This document shows, in pieces, positions 31,461 through 40,343 of a DNA stretch of 64,000 nucleotides; position 1 is the first letter of the stretch, and each line of letters starts with the position of its first letter. A model generated the notes under the pieces. That model was given only the letters and a program-made list of their open reading frames with translations. It was not told the origin of the DNA and did not search any database. Location of the stretch: contig NZ_AP022584.1 of assembly GCF_010731675.1 (NCBI RefSeq), positions 4,464,001-4,528,000 on the forward strand, given 5' to 3'. The stretch is from Mycobacterium marseillense. GTDB taxonomy: Bacteria; Actinomycetota; Actinomycetes; Mycobacteriales; Mycobacteriaceae. The position numbers and the translations under genes are program-made.

Positions 31461-32165
31461 GTGTCTGGAAAATTGATCGTCTCGGTGTCGGGGATCGGTG
31501 AACGCACCCTGCCCGACGTGGAGGCGTTCTGCGCACAAATGGACGCCCGCAAGGTACCGGTTTCGCTGCTCGTGGCTCCCCGCCTGTCCGGGGACTACCG
31601 GCTCGACAGCGACCCGAAAACCGTTGACTGGCTGACCGCGCGTCGTGCCGGCGGCGACGCGATCGTGTTGCACGGCTACGACGATGCGCTCACCAGGAAG
31701 CGTCGCGGTGAATTCGCGATCTTGCGGGCGCATGAGGCCAATCTGCGGTTGATGGCCGCCGACCGGGTTCTCGAGCACCTCGGGTTGCGCACCCGGCTGT
31801 TCGCGGCGCCCAGCTGCGTGGTCTCGCCGGGTGTCGTCAAAGCATTGCCGAGCAACGGATTTCGCATGCTGGCCGATCTACATGGGATCACCGATCTGGT
31901 GCGGCACACCACCGTGCGGGCACGGGTCCTCGGCATCGGCGAGGGTGTTCTCGCCGAGCCGTGGTGGTGTCGCACGGTCGTGCTGTCCGCCGAGCGGATC
32001 GCCCGGCGCGACGGCATCGTGCGGGTGGCGGTCGCCGCGCGGCACCTCCGCAAACCCGGGCCGCTGCAGGCGATGCTGGACGCGGTCGACCTGGCGTTGA
32101 TGCACGACTGCACACCGACGGTGTACCGCTGGCGTCACGACAAGGCCGTGCTTGACGCCGCCTGA
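31461..32165 (+). CDS. DUF2334-like polysaccharide-deacetylase-fold protein
   Basis: 234 residues from GTG 31461. The start is chosen because residues upstream in the same frame (Cys/Arg-rich) look non-coding. The N-terminal KLIVSVSGIGERTLPDVEAF, the VSLLVAPRL strand and the VLHGYDD motif fit the DUF2334 branch of the carbohydrate-esterase/deacetylase fold. In that fold, His and Asp residues bind a metal. No signal peptide is seen. It corresponds to Rv0784 and precedes a flavin dehydrogenase by 47 bases. The substrate is unknown. Confidence 0.8.
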   Translation: MSGKLIVSVSGIGERTLPDVEAFCAQMDARKVPVSLLVAPRLSGDYRLDSDPKTVDWLTARRAGGDAIVLHGYDDALTRKRRGEFAILRAHEANLRLMAADRVLEHLGLRTRLFAAPSCVVSPGVVKALPSNGFRMLADLHGITDLVRHTTVRARVLGIGEGVLAEPWWCRTVVLSAERIARRDGIVRVAVAARHLRKPGPLQAMLDAVDLALMHDCTPTVYRWRHDKAVLDAA

Positions 32166-32212
32166 CCAATCGCCTGCCTGAGCTGCTGTCCGGGGCATTA
32201 CCCTGGACCGAC

Positions 32213-33880
32213 ATGAGCGATTCTTCGGGTGCGGGGTTCGGCGCTGATGTCATCGTCGTCGGGGCCGGACTGTCCGGCCTGGTCGCCGCCTGCGAACTCG
32301 TGGATCGCGGCTTGCGGGTGCTGATCCTCGACCAGGAGAACAGCGCCAACCTCGGCGGGCAGGCGTTCTGGTCCTTCGGCGGTCTGTTCTTCGTCGACAG
32401 CCCCGAGCAGCGCCGGTTGGGAATCCGCGACAGCCACGAGCTTGCGCTGCAGGACTGGCTCGGTACGGCGGCGTTCGACCGGCCCGAGGACTACTGGCCG
32501 CGCCAATGGGCCCATGCCTACGTCGATTTCGCAGCGGGGGAGAAGCGCAGCTGGCTGCGTTCGCGGGGGCTCAAGCTTTTCCCGCTGGTGGGCTGGGCCG
32601 AGCGCGGCGGGTATGACGCGCAGGGGCACGGCAATTCGGTGCCCCGCTTCCACATCACCTGGGGTACCGGGCCCGCGCTGGTCGAGATCTTTGCCCGCCA
32701 ATTGCGGCACCGCTCCACGGTGCGCTTCGCGCACCGGCATCAGGTCGACGAGTTGATCGTCGAGGGCGACGCGGTGACGGGCGTCCGGGGGACCGTGCTG
32801 GAGTCCTCGCCCGCGCCGCGCGGAGTCGCGTCGTCACGAAACGCGGTCGGCGAGTTCGAGTTTCGTGCGTCTGCGGTGATCGTGACGAGTGGTGGCATCG
32901 GCGCCAACCACGAGTTGGTGCGCAAGAACTGGCCGAAGCGGATGGGCCGCGTGCCCGAGCAATTGCTCAGCGGCGTGCCCGCGCACGTCGACGGCCGGAT
33001 GATCGCCATCACGCAAAAGGCCGGCGCACGGGTGATCAACCCGGACCGGATGTGGCACTACACCGAGGGCATCACCAACTACGACCCGATCTGGCCGCTG
33101 CACGGGATTCGCATCATCCCAGGTCCGTCGTCACTGTGGCTGGACGCGAACGGCAAGCGGTTGCCGGTTCCCCTCTATCCCGGTTTCGACACCCTCGGCA
33201 CCCTGGAGTACATCACCAAATCCGGGTTCGACTACACGTGGTTTGTGTTGAACGCCAAGATCATTGAGAAGGAGTTCGCGCTTTCCGGGCAGGAGCAGAA
33301 TCCCGATCTGACCGGACAGAGCGTGCGCGAGCTGCTGCGGAACCGTGCCCGCTCCGGGCCGCCGGGGCCGGTGCAGGCGTTCGTCGATCGCGGCGTGGAC
33401 TTCGTCAGCGCGGATTCGTTGCGCGACCTGGTGACCGCGATGAACAAGCTGCCCGATGTGCAGCCGCTGGACTACGCCACGGTGGAGGCCGAGGTCACCG
33501 CCCGCGACCGCGAGGTGGCCAACCGGTTCAGCAAGGACGGCCAGATCACCGCGATCCGCGCCGCCCGCGGCTATCTGGGCGATCGGCTGGGCCGGGTCGT
33601 GGTGCCGCACCGGTTGACCGATCCGAAAGCCGGCCCCATGATCGCGGTCAAGTTGCACATCTTGACGCGAAAGACGCTGGGCGGCATCGAAACCGACCTT
33701 GCCGCACGGGTGTTGACGTCCGACGGCACGCCGCTGACCGGGCTCTATGCTGCCGGCGAGGCGGCCGGGTTCGGCGGGGGCGGCGTGCATGGCTATCGCG
33801 CGCTGGAGGGCACGTTCCTGGGCGGCTGCATCTTCTCGGGCCGCGCCGCCGGCCGCGGCGCCGCCGACGACATCACCTAG
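32213..33880 (+). CDS. FAD-binding dehydrogenase of the fumarate reductase/ketosteroid dehydrogenase type
   Basis: 555 residues. The N-terminal dinucleotide-binding motif is VVGAGLSGLVAACELVDRG with the ribose-binding acid in LILDQE. The C-terminal FAD-closing segment is AAGEAAGFGGGGVHGYRAL followed by GGCIFSGRAAG. This is the pattern of the FAD_binding_2 family that includes 3-ketosteroid delta1-dehydrogenases. TACCCT at 32199-32204 lies 8 bases before ATG 32213, so the mRNA is probably leaderless. It corresponds to Rv0785. The substrate is uncertain, and the sterol link is family-level inference. Confidence 0.92.
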   Translation: MSDSSGAGFGADVIVVGAGLSGLVAACELVDRGLRVLILDQENSANLGGQAFWSFGGLFFVDSPEQRRLGIRDSHELALQDWLGTAAFDRPEDYWPRQWAHAYVDFAAGEKRSWLRSRGLKLFPLVGWAERGGYDAQGHGNSVPRFHITWGTGPALVEIFARQLRHRSTVRFAHRHQVDELIVEGDAVTGVRGTVLESSPAPRGVASSRNAVGEFEFRASAVIVTSGGIGANHELVRKNWPKRMGRVPEQLLSGVPAHVDGRMIAITQKAGARVINPDRMWHYTEGITNYDPIWPLHGIRIIPGPSSLWLDANGKRLPVPLYPGFDTLGTLEYITKSGFDYTWFVLNAKIIEKEFALSGQEQNPDLTGQSVRELLRNRARSGPPGPVQAFVDRGVDFVSADSLRDLVTAMNKLPDVQPLDYATVEAEVTARDREVANRFSKDGQITAIRAARGYLGDRLGRVVVPHRLTDPKAGPMIAVKLHILTRKTLGGIETDLAARVLTSDGTPLTGLYAAGEAAGFGGGGVHGYRALEGTFLGGCIFSGRAAGRGAADDIT

Positions 33881-33886
33881 TTGGCC

Positions 33887-33942
33887 GAGCAGACGCAAAA
33901 GCCCCCGACACGCCGAGCGTGCGGGGGCTTTGCGTCTGCTCG
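33887..33942. terminator. Long hairpin between convergent genes, same family as 10391-10445
   Basis: Arms at about 33887-33906 and 33923-33942 pair (GAGCAGACGCAAAAGCCCCC against its complement with a one-base bulge). The loop contains GACACGCCGAGC, the same loop text found in the 10391-10445 hairpin. It sits between the stops of two convergent genes and can terminate both. Confidence 0.85.
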
Positions 33943-33944
33943 CG

Positions 33945-34583
33945 CTAGAAGGTGACGGCGTCCTCTTCGGGGAGCACCTGGAAGTCGGTGCTGGTCATCT
34001 CGGTGAGCCGCCCGTAGTAGATGCCGCGCGCATCCGGGGCGATGATGCCCTGGTGTATGGGGACAGCGCGCGCGGGCGCCACCGCGCGCAGGTAGTCGAC
34101 CGCTTCGGAGACCTTCATCCACGGGGCGGCCGCCGGGGTGGCCAAGACGTCCACCGGCTCGTCGGGCACGAACAGCGCGTCGCCGGGATGCATCAACCGG
34201 GCGCGATGCTCGGCGTCGCCGACCAGAAACGAAATGTTCTCGATCACAGGGATTTCCGGGTGGATGACGGCATGCTTTCCGCCCACGGCGCGCACGGTCA
34301 GCTCACCGATCTGCAGCTCGTCGCCGACATGTACCTCGCGGCAGGGCTCGCCCAGTTGCGCCGTGGTCTGCGGGTCGGCATACAGCGCGGCATCCGGGTT
34401 ACTCTCGAGCAGTGCCGGCAGCCGTTTGCCATCGACGTGGTCAGGGTGTTGATGAGTGATCAAGATGGCGGTTAAGCCCGTGATTCCCTCGAAACCATGG
34501 GCGAAGGTACCGGGATCAAACAGCACGCGTGTCTGGTCGAACTCGGCGAGTAGGCACGAATGACCGAAATGCGTCAGTTGCAT
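33945..34583 (-). CDS. UlaG-like metallo-beta-lactamase-fold hydrolase
   Basis: 212 residues from ATG 34583. The metal motif is THQHPDHVDG (HxHxDH). Further candidate ligands are GGKHAVIHPEIP and LMHPGDALF. It starts MQLTHFGHSCLLAEF, the usual opening of this family of L-ascorbate-6-phosphate lactonase-like hydrolases. The frame is open to 35522 upstream, but that part overlaps the divergent exported-protein gene. Only 18 bases separate the two divergent starts, so the promoter of each must lie inside the other gene. Confidence 0.88.
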   Translation of the reverse strand: MQLTHFGHSCLLAEFDQTRVLFDPGTFAHGFEGITGLTAILITHQHPDHVDGKRLPALLESNPDAALYADPQTTAQLGEPCREVHVGDELQIGELTVRAVGGKHAVIHPEIPVIENISFLVGDAEHRARLMHPGDALFVPDEPVDVLATPAAAPWMKVSEAVDYLRAVAPARAVPIHQGIIAPDARGIYYGRLTEMTSTDFQVLPEEDAVTF

Positions 34584-34601
34584 ATCTACGATTGTGCCTT
34601 G

Positions 34602-35294
34602 ATGGACAAGCTGCCGCTGCGCGTGATCCTGGCCACGATGCTGGTCGCCGGCAGCTTCGCGGTTGCCCTGTTCGTCGTCGTCCCTGCGCACGGCGAGCCC
34701 GAGACTTGCCCCGGCATGTGCGACCGGATCCCGAACACCGCGTGGATCGATCAGCACGCGGTGCCCCTGGACGCGGTGTACCACTGGCCCGCGCTCGCCG
34801 GTCAGGCCGTCCAGACGACCGGCTCGGCGCCCGGCCCCCGTTTCCGGTTCGAGGAGCTGTGCGCCACGCCGGCGACCCCCCGCGACCCGCGCGACTCGGC
34901 GGTTTCGGCCCGCTCGACGGTCCAGCATCCGGAGGGCCAGTGGCAGTTGCAGGCCCAGGTCCTGCACTGGCGCGGCGACACGGCCCGCGGTGGCGAGATC
35001 GCGACGGGGGCGTTCAACAACGCCGTCGCCGCGCTGCGGAGTTGCCAGCAGCGCGCGCCGCTGCAATCGCCGTCGCTGACCAGCGACGAAACCAACCGCA
35101 TGGCCGCCGTGATCAGCGGCCCGGTGGTGATGCACACGTACCTTTTCGCGCACCCGGCCAGCAGCACGATCAGCGAGGTCACCCTCTGGTCCTCGGCGCC
35201 GCCGCAGTCGCCGTGGCCGGTGATGGCCGACGACCCGGTGCTGGGCGCCATGAGCGCGCCGCTGTGTGAGGCCTACATCGCCTCGTGCCCGTGA
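34602..35294 (+). CDS. Exported protein of unknown function
   Basis: 230 residues. The N-terminus MDKLPLRVILATMLVAGSFA continues as a hydrophobic signal peptide that probably ends near AHG, at about residue 31. Six or more cysteines in the mature part (TCPGMCDR, ELCATP, SCQQR, LCEAYIASCP) suggest disulfides outside the membrane. No enzyme motif is recognised. ATG 34602 avoids overlap with the divergent hydrolase; an in-frame ATG at 34560 would overlap it. It sits immediately upstream of purS, near the place of Rv0787 in M. tuberculosis, but I cannot confirm homology. Confidence 0.75.
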   Translation: MDKLPLRVILATMLVAGSFAVALFVVVPAHGEPETCPGMCDRIPNTAWIDQHAVPLDAVYHWPALAGQAVQTTGSAPGPRFRFEELCATPATPRDPRDSAVSARSTVQHPEGQWQLQAQVLHWRGDTARGGEIATGAFNNAVAALRSCQQRAPLQSPSLTSDETNRMAAVISGPVVMHTYLFAHPASSTISEVTLWSSAPPQSPWPVMADDPVLGAMSAPLCEAYIASCP

Positions 35295-35316
35295 CAGCGA
35301 GCTGCGGTTTCGCCGG

Positions 35317-35349
35317 TAGAGTTGGCGGCGAAAACCCCAACTGAGGAGG
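35317..35349 (+). promoter_or_regulatory. purSQ promoter, leader hairpin and ribosome site
   Basis: TAGAGT at 35317-35322 is a -10 candidate. AGTTGG (35320-35325) and CCAACT (35337-35342) can pair as a 6-bp hairpin directly before GAGGAGGAG (35343-35351), the purS ribosome site. Unlike purB, purC, purD, purL and purM, this gene has a leader. Confidence 0.45.
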
Positions 35350-35356
35350 AGCGCCG

Positions 35357-35596
35357 GTGGCCCGGGTGATCGTGAGCGTGATGCCCAAAGCGGAGATTCT
35401 GGACCCGCAGGGTCAGGCGATTGTCGGCGCGCTGGGCCGCCTCGGCCACCCGGGGATATCGGATGTGCGGCAGGGCAAGAGGTTTGAGCTCGAAGTGGAC
35501 GACAGCGTGGACGACTCGGCACTGGCCGAGATCGCGGAATCGCTGTTGGCGAACACCGTGATCGAGGACTGGACGATCAGCCGGGAGACGCCGTGA
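35357..35596 (+). CDS. purS: Phosphoribosylformylglycinamidine synthase subunit PurS
   Basis: 79 residues. The small subunit joins PurQ and PurL in the FGAM synthase complex. The sequence [20 protein letters not shown] and [11 protein letters not shown] are standard PurS features. GTG 35357 has a strong GAGGAGGAG ribosome site 5-6 bases upstream. The stop overlaps purQ as GTGA. The purL gene is 20 kb away in the same orientation. Confidence 0.97.
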   Translation: MARVIVSVMPKAEILDPQGQAIVGALGRLGHPGISDVRQGKRFELEVDDSVDDSALAEIAESLLANTVIEDWTISRETP

Positions 35597-36267
35597 CGGC
35601 ACGGATCGGGATCATCACGTTTCCCGGCACGCTCGACGACGTGGACGCCGCCCGGGCGGCGCGGCGTGTCGGTGCGGAACCGGTCAACCTGTGGCACGCC
35701 GACGCCGACCTGAAAAGCGTCGACGCCGTGGTGGTGCCCGGCGGCTTCTCCTACGGCGACTACCTGCGGGCCGGTGCGATCGCCAGGTTCGCCCCGGTGA
35801 TGACCGAAGTGGTGGACGCCGCGCGGCGCGGCATGCCGGTCTTGGGCATCTGCAACGGTTTTCAGGTGCTCTGCGAGGCCGGCCTGCTGCCCGGCGCCCT
35901 GACCCGCAACGTGGGTTTGCACTTCATCTGCCGCGACGTGTGGCTGCGGGTGGCGTCGACGTCGACGGCGTGGACGTCGCGTTTCGAACCGGAGGCCGAT
36001 CTGCTGGTGCCGCTGAAGTCCGGTGAGGGCCGCTACGTGGCACCCACCGAGGTGCTCGAGGAGCTCGAGGGCGAGGGTCGGGTGGTGTTCCGCTATCACG
36101 AGAACGCCAACGGTTCCCAACACGATATCGCCGGCGTCAGCTCCGCCGACGGCCGCGTGGTGGGGCTGATGCCGCATCCCGAGCATGCCATCGAGGCGCT
36201 GACCGGGCCCTCCGACGACGGCCTGGGCCTGTTCTATTCGGTGCTGGACGGGGTGCTGGCCGGCTGA
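35593..36267 (+). CDS. purQ: Phosphoribosylformylglycinamidine synthase, glutaminase subunit PurQ
   Basis: 224-residue class I glutamine amidotransferase that supplies ammonia to PurL. The nucleophile is the Cys in GICNGFQVL, and the His/Glu of the triad are in [10 protein letters not shown]. The [15 protein letters not shown] segment is typical. GTG 35593 overlaps purS by 4 bases, giving 1:1 coupling. The last 34 bases overlap the convergent acyltransferase gene, so the two transcripts must run into each other. Confidence 0.98.
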   Translation: MTARIGIITFPGTLDDVDAARAARRVGAEPVNLWHADADLKSVDAVVVPGGFSYGDYLRAGAIARFAPVMTEVVDAARRGMPVLGICNGFQVLCEAGLLPGALTRNVGLHFICRDVWLRVASTSTAWTSRFEPEADLLVPLKSGEGRYVAPTEVLEELEGEGRVVFRYHENANGSQHDIAGVSSADGRVVGLMPHPEHAIEALTGPSDDGLGLFYSVLDGVLAG

Positions 36268-37649
36268 TCGGAAACGCCTGCGGCGGCGCGTAATTCGTCG
36301 AAGGCGGCGCTGATGGCGTCCGTCGCTTCATGCGGGTCGTCGAACGTCTGGTCGTCGGTGAGCACGGCGACGCCGAGCCGGTCGACGTAGCTCCACACGG
36401 TGATGTTGACCGGGGCGCCGGGAGACAGCACGCCGGTGGAATAGATCTCGCTGACGGCCGCGCCGCCGAAGTGGCCGCGTTCGCGCGGTCCGACCACGCT
36501 GGATACGGCGACGTTCATCAGCTTGTTGGGCATGTCGCGCAGGCCCAGCCACCGAAATGCGGCCGGGGCGAACGCGGTCGGCAGGTAGGCCATCATCTTC
36601 CCGTAAAGCTGCGGACCGAGGATCTCGTGATCTTCCTTGGCGATCCGGGTGGCCACCGAGATCAACCGGGCCCGTTCGATCGGGTTGTCGACATGCACCG
36701 GCAGCGAAATCATCAGCCCGCTGATCTCGTTGCCGGTGATCCTGTCCGATTTGTCGGTGGCCGTCGGCACCGACGCGATGATCGGGCGCTCGGCCGCGCC
36801 GTCATACGCCAGCAAGAGTGTCCTCAACCCGCCCGCCGCCGTCGCCAGCACCAGATCGGTCATGGTGACGCCCAACGCTTTTGCCGTCGCCTTGGCCTGC
36901 GGCAGCGGTAACGACGTGCTGGCGAACCACCGCCGGGGTGAGACGACATGGTTGAGGAACGTCGGTGGCGCGTCGAAAGCCTCGGCCAGGTCGGGGTGTT
37001 CTCCGCGCTCCCGGGAACGACGCCGCACCCGCGCCAGCCCGACGGCCGCGTCTTTGAGCAGCCGTGGCAGTTGCGCGAGCTGCCGGACGTGGTCGCGCGC
37101 GGCCGCGCGCAGCAGTTCGGCGTCAGAAGCCGTGACGCCGGCTTCGTCGTTGTCGCGCTCGTCGGTCCGCCCGTCGCGCAGATCCATGGCGCGCGCCAAC
37201 AGGTTGACCGAGGCGACGCCGTCCGCCAACGCGTGGTGCACCTTGCCGATCAAGGCGAACCGACCGTCGGCGAGTCCCTCGGCGAAATGAAACTCCCACA
37301 GCGGCCGGCTGCGGTCCAGGGGAGTGGACGCCACCTCGCCGATGACCCGGTCGAGTTCGCGGCGCCCGCCCGGCGCGGGCACCCGGACGCGACGGAGGTG
37401 GTAGTCCAGGTCGACCTCGCAATTCTCCTGCCACATCGGATGATGCAGGTGCCACGGGATGTCAACGAGCTTGTAGCGCAACGGTTCCAGCAGATGAAGC
37501 CGCCGGCGCAGGTGATGGCGAAAAGCGTCGAAATCGAACTCGTCGGCACAGTCGGCGGGGTCGATGACCGCCACCTTGAGCGTGTGCGTGTGCAGGTTGG
37601 GCGTCTCGCTGTAGAGCAGCATGGCGTCCATGCCGTTGAGTCTTTTCAC
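36234..37649 (-). CDS. Wax ester synthase/diacylglycerol acyltransferase-like protein
   Basis: 471 residues of the mycobacterial WS/DGAT (Tgs) family, which forms triacylglycerol or wax esters from acyl-CoA. The catalytic motif HHxxxDG appears as VHHALADG near residue 140. The N-terminal [12 protein letters not shown] and the central PLSR-type region are family features. GTG 37649 is preceded by GAGGTGA. The 3' end overlaps purQ by 34 bases. This and the next gene differ from what I recall after purQ in M. tuberculosis, so the purQ boundary marks the start of a replaced segment. Confidence 0.92.
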   Translation of the reverse strand: MKRLNGMDAMLLYSETPNLHTHTLKVAVIDPADCADEFDFDAFRHHLRRRLHLLEPLRYKLVDIPWHLHHPMWQENCEVDLDYHLRRVRVPAPGGRRELDRVIGEVASTPLDRSRPLWEFHFAEGLADGRFALIGKVHHALADGVASVNLLARAMDLRDGRTDERDNDEAGVTASDAELLRAAARDHVRQLAQLPRLLKDAAVGLARVRRRSRERGEHPDLAEAFDAPPTFLNHVVSPRRWFASTSLPLPQAKATAKALGVTMTDLVLATAAGGLRTLLLAYDGAAERPIIASVPTATDKSDRITGNEISGLMISLPVHVDNPIERARLISVATRIAKEDHEILGPQLYGKMMAYLPTAFAPAAFRWLGLRDMPNKLMNVAVSSVVGPRERGHFGGAAVSEIYSTGVLSPGAPVNITVWSYVDRLGVAVLTDDQTFDDPHEATDAISAAFDELRAAAGVSDQPASTPSSTE

Positions 37650-37730
37650 ACGTCACCTCGCCCTGCCGACGCGCCCAGGTCAACCACTATGCCGCAGGGT
37701 GCCGGCCGTCGGCTCGGATTGGCCGCATCG

Positions 37731-38573
37731 TCAGCCCAGGATCGGAAACCGGCGCTGCGCGGCCAACCGCTGCAGTGCGGCCTCCATGACGGCGCGGACG
37801 TGGGCGTCGACCTCGTCGACGTCGGGATCGTCGCCGAAGCGCGCGGTGACGTCGATCGGCTCGAGCACCTCGGTGACGATCTTTGCCGGCAGCGGCAGGT
37901 TGGGCGGGAAGATCATGCTCAGCCCGAACGGGAACCCGACGCTGATCGGCAGGATGTCCATCCGGGCCTTGGTTAACCCCAGCTTGCGGGCGAGCCAGTT
38001 GCCCCGGGTCAAGAACAGCTGAGTCTCCTGGGCGCCGATCGACACGGTCGGCACGATCGGCACGCCGGCTTCGATCGCGGTCCGCACGTAGCCGGTGCGG
38101 CCGTTGAAGTCGACGGTGTTGGCGCTGAAGGTCGGCCGGTACGAGTCGTAGTCGCCGCCGGGAAACACCAGCACCACCGCGCCGGAATGCAAAGCGGCGG
38201 CGGCGTTTTCGCGGCTGGCCTCGATCACCCCGAGGCGGCGCAGCCAGCCGTCCAACGGCCCCATGAACAGCCCGTAGTGACCCAGCGTGTAGACGGGGCG
38301 GTCGTAGCCGAACCTCTCGTAGAAGGCCGGGGAGAAGATCAACACGTCCGGTGTCAGCATGCCGCCGGAGTGGTTGGAGACCACCAGCGCTCCACCCGAC
38401 GACGGGACGTTGTCGATGTTTCGCACCTCGGCCCGGTAGTACCGTTTGATGGCCGGCCCGAGCGCGTTGGCGACCTGTTCGGTGAAGGCCGGATCCCATT
38501 TGGCGGTCTCGTGATTGTCCGCCGCGTCCACGCCGCTGCCCTTCATGGCTCCCCGCTGTCGTGATCGTGCCAT
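37731..38573 (-). CDS. Lysophospholipid acyltransferase-like protein (PlsC/DAGAT superfamily)
   Basis: 280 residues. The catalytic histidine motif is VSNHSGGMLTPD, and the second conserved block is VFPGGDYDSYRP, both typical of the glycerolipid acyltransferase superfamily. A hydrophobic region LTRGNWLARKLGLT and an FPFGLSMIFPPNLPLP segment follow. No classical signal peptide is seen. ATG 38573 is the first in frame; ATG 38546 (MKGSGV) is an alternative. It lies 81 bases upstream of the WS/DGAT gene on the same strand, which suggests joint lipid storage or remodelling. Confidence 0.88.
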   Translation of the reverse strand: MARSRQRGAMKGSGVDAADNHETAKWDPAFTEQVANALGPAIKRYYRAEVRNIDNVPSSGGALVVSNHSGGMLTPDVLIFSPAFYERFGYDRPVYTLGHYGLFMGPLDGWLRRLGVIEASRENAAAALHSGAVVLVFPGGDYDSYRPTFSANTVDFNGRTGYVRTAIEAGVPIVPTVSIGAQETQLFLTRGNWLARKLGLTKARMDILPISVGFPFGLSMIFPPNLPLPAKIVTEVLEPIDVTARFGDDPDVDEVDAHVRAVMEAALQRLAAQRRFPILG

Positions 38574-38626
38574 TTGCTATTGGTTGCCGGTGTGACGCCG
38601 GTCTCAAACCTCAGACCGTGGGTGAC

Positions 38627-38659
38627 ATATGGTACTCTCCATTTAAGAGAATGCCATAT
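38627..38659. promoter_or_regulatory. Imperfect palindrome, candidate operator between divergent genes
   Basis: The outer half-sites are ATATGG (38627-38632) and CCATAT (38654-38659). The inner parts ACTCTC and GAGAAT are also nearly complementary, giving 11 of 14 paired positions around a 5-base centre. TACTCT (38633-38638) inside it is a -10 candidate for the rightward epimerase gene. It is more AT-rich than the surroundings. Confidence 0.5.
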
Positions 38660-38693
38660 TCGTTTGCTGGGGGCAAACGCACAGCGGGGGGTC

Positions 38694-39764
38694 ATGTCCG
38701 AGAAGGTTCTTGTCACCGGGGGATTCGGGCTCGTCGGCTCACAAACCGTGCGCCGGCTGGTCGCCGACGGACACCGGGTGGTCGCGACGGACCTGGGCAC
38801 CCCCGCCCAGCGCAAAGCCGCGAGGACGCTGCCGGCCGGCGCCGAGGCGCACTGGGCCGATCTGACCGACCCGGGCGACGTCGACGGCCTGCTCGCCGCG
38901 ACCTCACCGACGGCCATCGTCCACCTGGCCGCGGTGATCCCGCCGGGGATCTATCGCAGCCCCGCCGTCGGGCGCCGCGTCAACGTCGACGCGACCCGCA
39001 CGCTGCTGCGCGCCGCGCAGGACCGGCCGCATCCGGTGCGGTTCGTTCAGGCGTCGAGCAATGCCGTGTACGGCGCGCGCAACCCGCACCGCAGCGCCGA
39101 GGTGTTGCGCGCCGATTCCCCGATGAACCCGGCCGATCTCTACGGCGCGCACAAAGCCGAGGCCGAAGACCACATCCGAGCCTCGGACCTCGAGTGGGTC
39201 ATCTTGCGGCTGGGCGGGGTGATCAGCGTCGAACCGGACGCCATGCCGTTCAGCGTTGATGCATTGTTCTTCGAAAGCGCCCTGCCGACCGACGGCCGCA
39301 TCCACACCGTCGACGTGCGCGATGTCGCCTGCGCGTTCGCCGCGGCGACCACCGCCGACGTCGCCGGTGAGACCCTGCTGATCGCCGGCGACCAGTCGCA
39401 CCGGATTCGGCAGGGCGAGGTCGGCAAGGCGCTGGCTGCCGCCCGGGGGCTCGTCGACGTCCTGCCCGGGGGACGCCCGGGTGATCCCGACAGCGACGAG
39501 GACTGGTTCGTCACCGACTGGATGGATACCGCTCGCGCCCAACAAGTCCTGCGATTCCAGCACCACTCGTGGCCGGACATGCTCGACGAGATGCGCGTCA
39601 CCGCGGGGTGGCGGCGCTACCCGATGCGGTTGATCTCGCCGCTGGCGCGGCGCTTCCTCAAAAGCCGTGCGGCCTATCGGGATACGCCGGGACCTTACGC
39701 CGACCCGTGGGGCGCCATCCGGGCCGAGCTGGGTGAGCCGCGCCCCGACGCGAGCGGTACTTAG
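38694..39764 (+). CDS. NAD-dependent epimerase/dehydratase
   Basis: 356-residue extended SDR. The cofactor motif is VTGGFGLVGS, with the acidic ATDLG after strand 2. The catalytic region has SSNAVYG and YGAHKAEAE. The C-terminal part binds a variable substrate. ATG 38694 is preceded by a G-rich run that can pair with the ribosome. The frame is open upstream to 38574, but that part crosses the palindrome and has no coding character. It ends 4 bases before a convergent gene. The substrate is unknown; lipid-linked or sugar substrates are both possible. Confidence 0.9.
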   Translation: MSEKVLVTGGFGLVGSQTVRRLVADGHRVVATDLGTPAQRKAARTLPAGAEAHWADLTDPGDVDGLLAATSPTAIVHLAAVIPPGIYRSPAVGRRVNVDATRTLLRAAQDRPHPVRFVQASSNAVYGARNPHRSAEVLRADSPMNPADLYGAHKAEAEDHIRASDLEWVILRLGGVISVEPDAMPFSVDALFFESALPTDGRIHTVDVRDVACAFAAATTADVAGETLLIAGDQSHRIRQGEVGKALAAARGLVDVLPGGRPGDPDSDEDWFVTDWMDTARAQQVLRFQHHSWPDMLDEMRVTAGWRRYPMRLISPLARRFLKSRAAYRDTPGPYADPWGAIRAELGEPRPDASGT

Positions 39765-39768
39765 CGCC

Positions 39769-40245
39769 TCAGACGGCGTGAGGCAGCAGCGGCCCGTCCG
39801 CGGACGCCACGCCTGCCACGTCTATGGCGGGGTCCAGCTCCTCGAACAGCTCGGTGGCATCCGCGATCGCCAGGTCGACGAACGACGCGAAGTCGGCGAA
39901 GGAGACTGCGCTTCGGATCCATTGCGACTTGCGGGCCACCACGCCGATGCGCTGTGGATCGGACGAGCCGTGCACGATCGCCGTGACGTGGCGATCCTGG
40001 CGGTTCCACTTGTCGGCGAAGTGCGTCAGCCAGGGACGGTCGGCGGCCGGGAAGTAGCAGCCGGGAGTGACCCGAATGATCAGCACGTCGTCGTGTGCGG
40101 GTGAGACTTCGAAATGAACGTGCAACCGTCGCGGAGCGCCGGTGACGAAAAAGTATTCGCCATCGTGATGCCCGCGGAAATACCGCCGCCCGCGGGTGCG
40201 CAGATAACGTTCGACAAGGTTCGCGCACATCTGCTCGTTCGCCAT
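39769..40245 (-). CDS. YbjN-like sensory/chaperone-fold protein
   Basis: 158 residues. The arrangement ERYLRTRGRRYFRGHHDGEYFFVTG, then VHFEVSPAHDDVLIIRVTP, then WNRQDRHVTAIV resembles the YbjN/type III secretion chaperone-like fold, in which small domains bind protein partners. There is no catalytic motif. It is the last gene of a long leftward run, 98 bases downstream of the cupin. A 14-base palindrome lies at 40278-40291 in that gap. The family assignment is tentative. Confidence 0.65.
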   Translation of the reverse strand: MANEQMCANLVERYLRTRGRRYFRGHHDGEYFFVTGAPRRLHVHFEVSPAHDDVLIIRVTPGCYFPAADRPWLTHFADKWNRQDRHVTAIVHGSSDPQRIGVVARKSQWIRSAVSFADFASFVDLAIADATELFEELDPAIDVAGVASADGPLLPHAV

Positions 40246-40277
40246 AGACCTATGGTGTCGTCGATGACTTTGCGGAT

Positions 40278-40291
40278 GCTTGGAGCCAAGC
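40278..40291. promoter_or_regulatory. Short palindrome upstream of the YbjN-like gene
   Basis: GCTTGGAGCCAAGC has two 6-base arms around AG. It lies 33 bases before the ATG at 40245, between the cupin stop and this gene. It could be an operator or a weak terminator of the upstream operon. Confidence 0.3.
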
Positions 40292-40343
40292 GATGTGGCA
40301 CCGAAGAATCTGGTGAGAATTCGCTGAGCGACCAGCCGACCGC

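Noticed and set aside
33945..35522. A 525-residue version of the UlaG-like hydrolase
   Set aside because: The upstream half lies antisense to the exported protein and purS and lacks any hydrolase motif.
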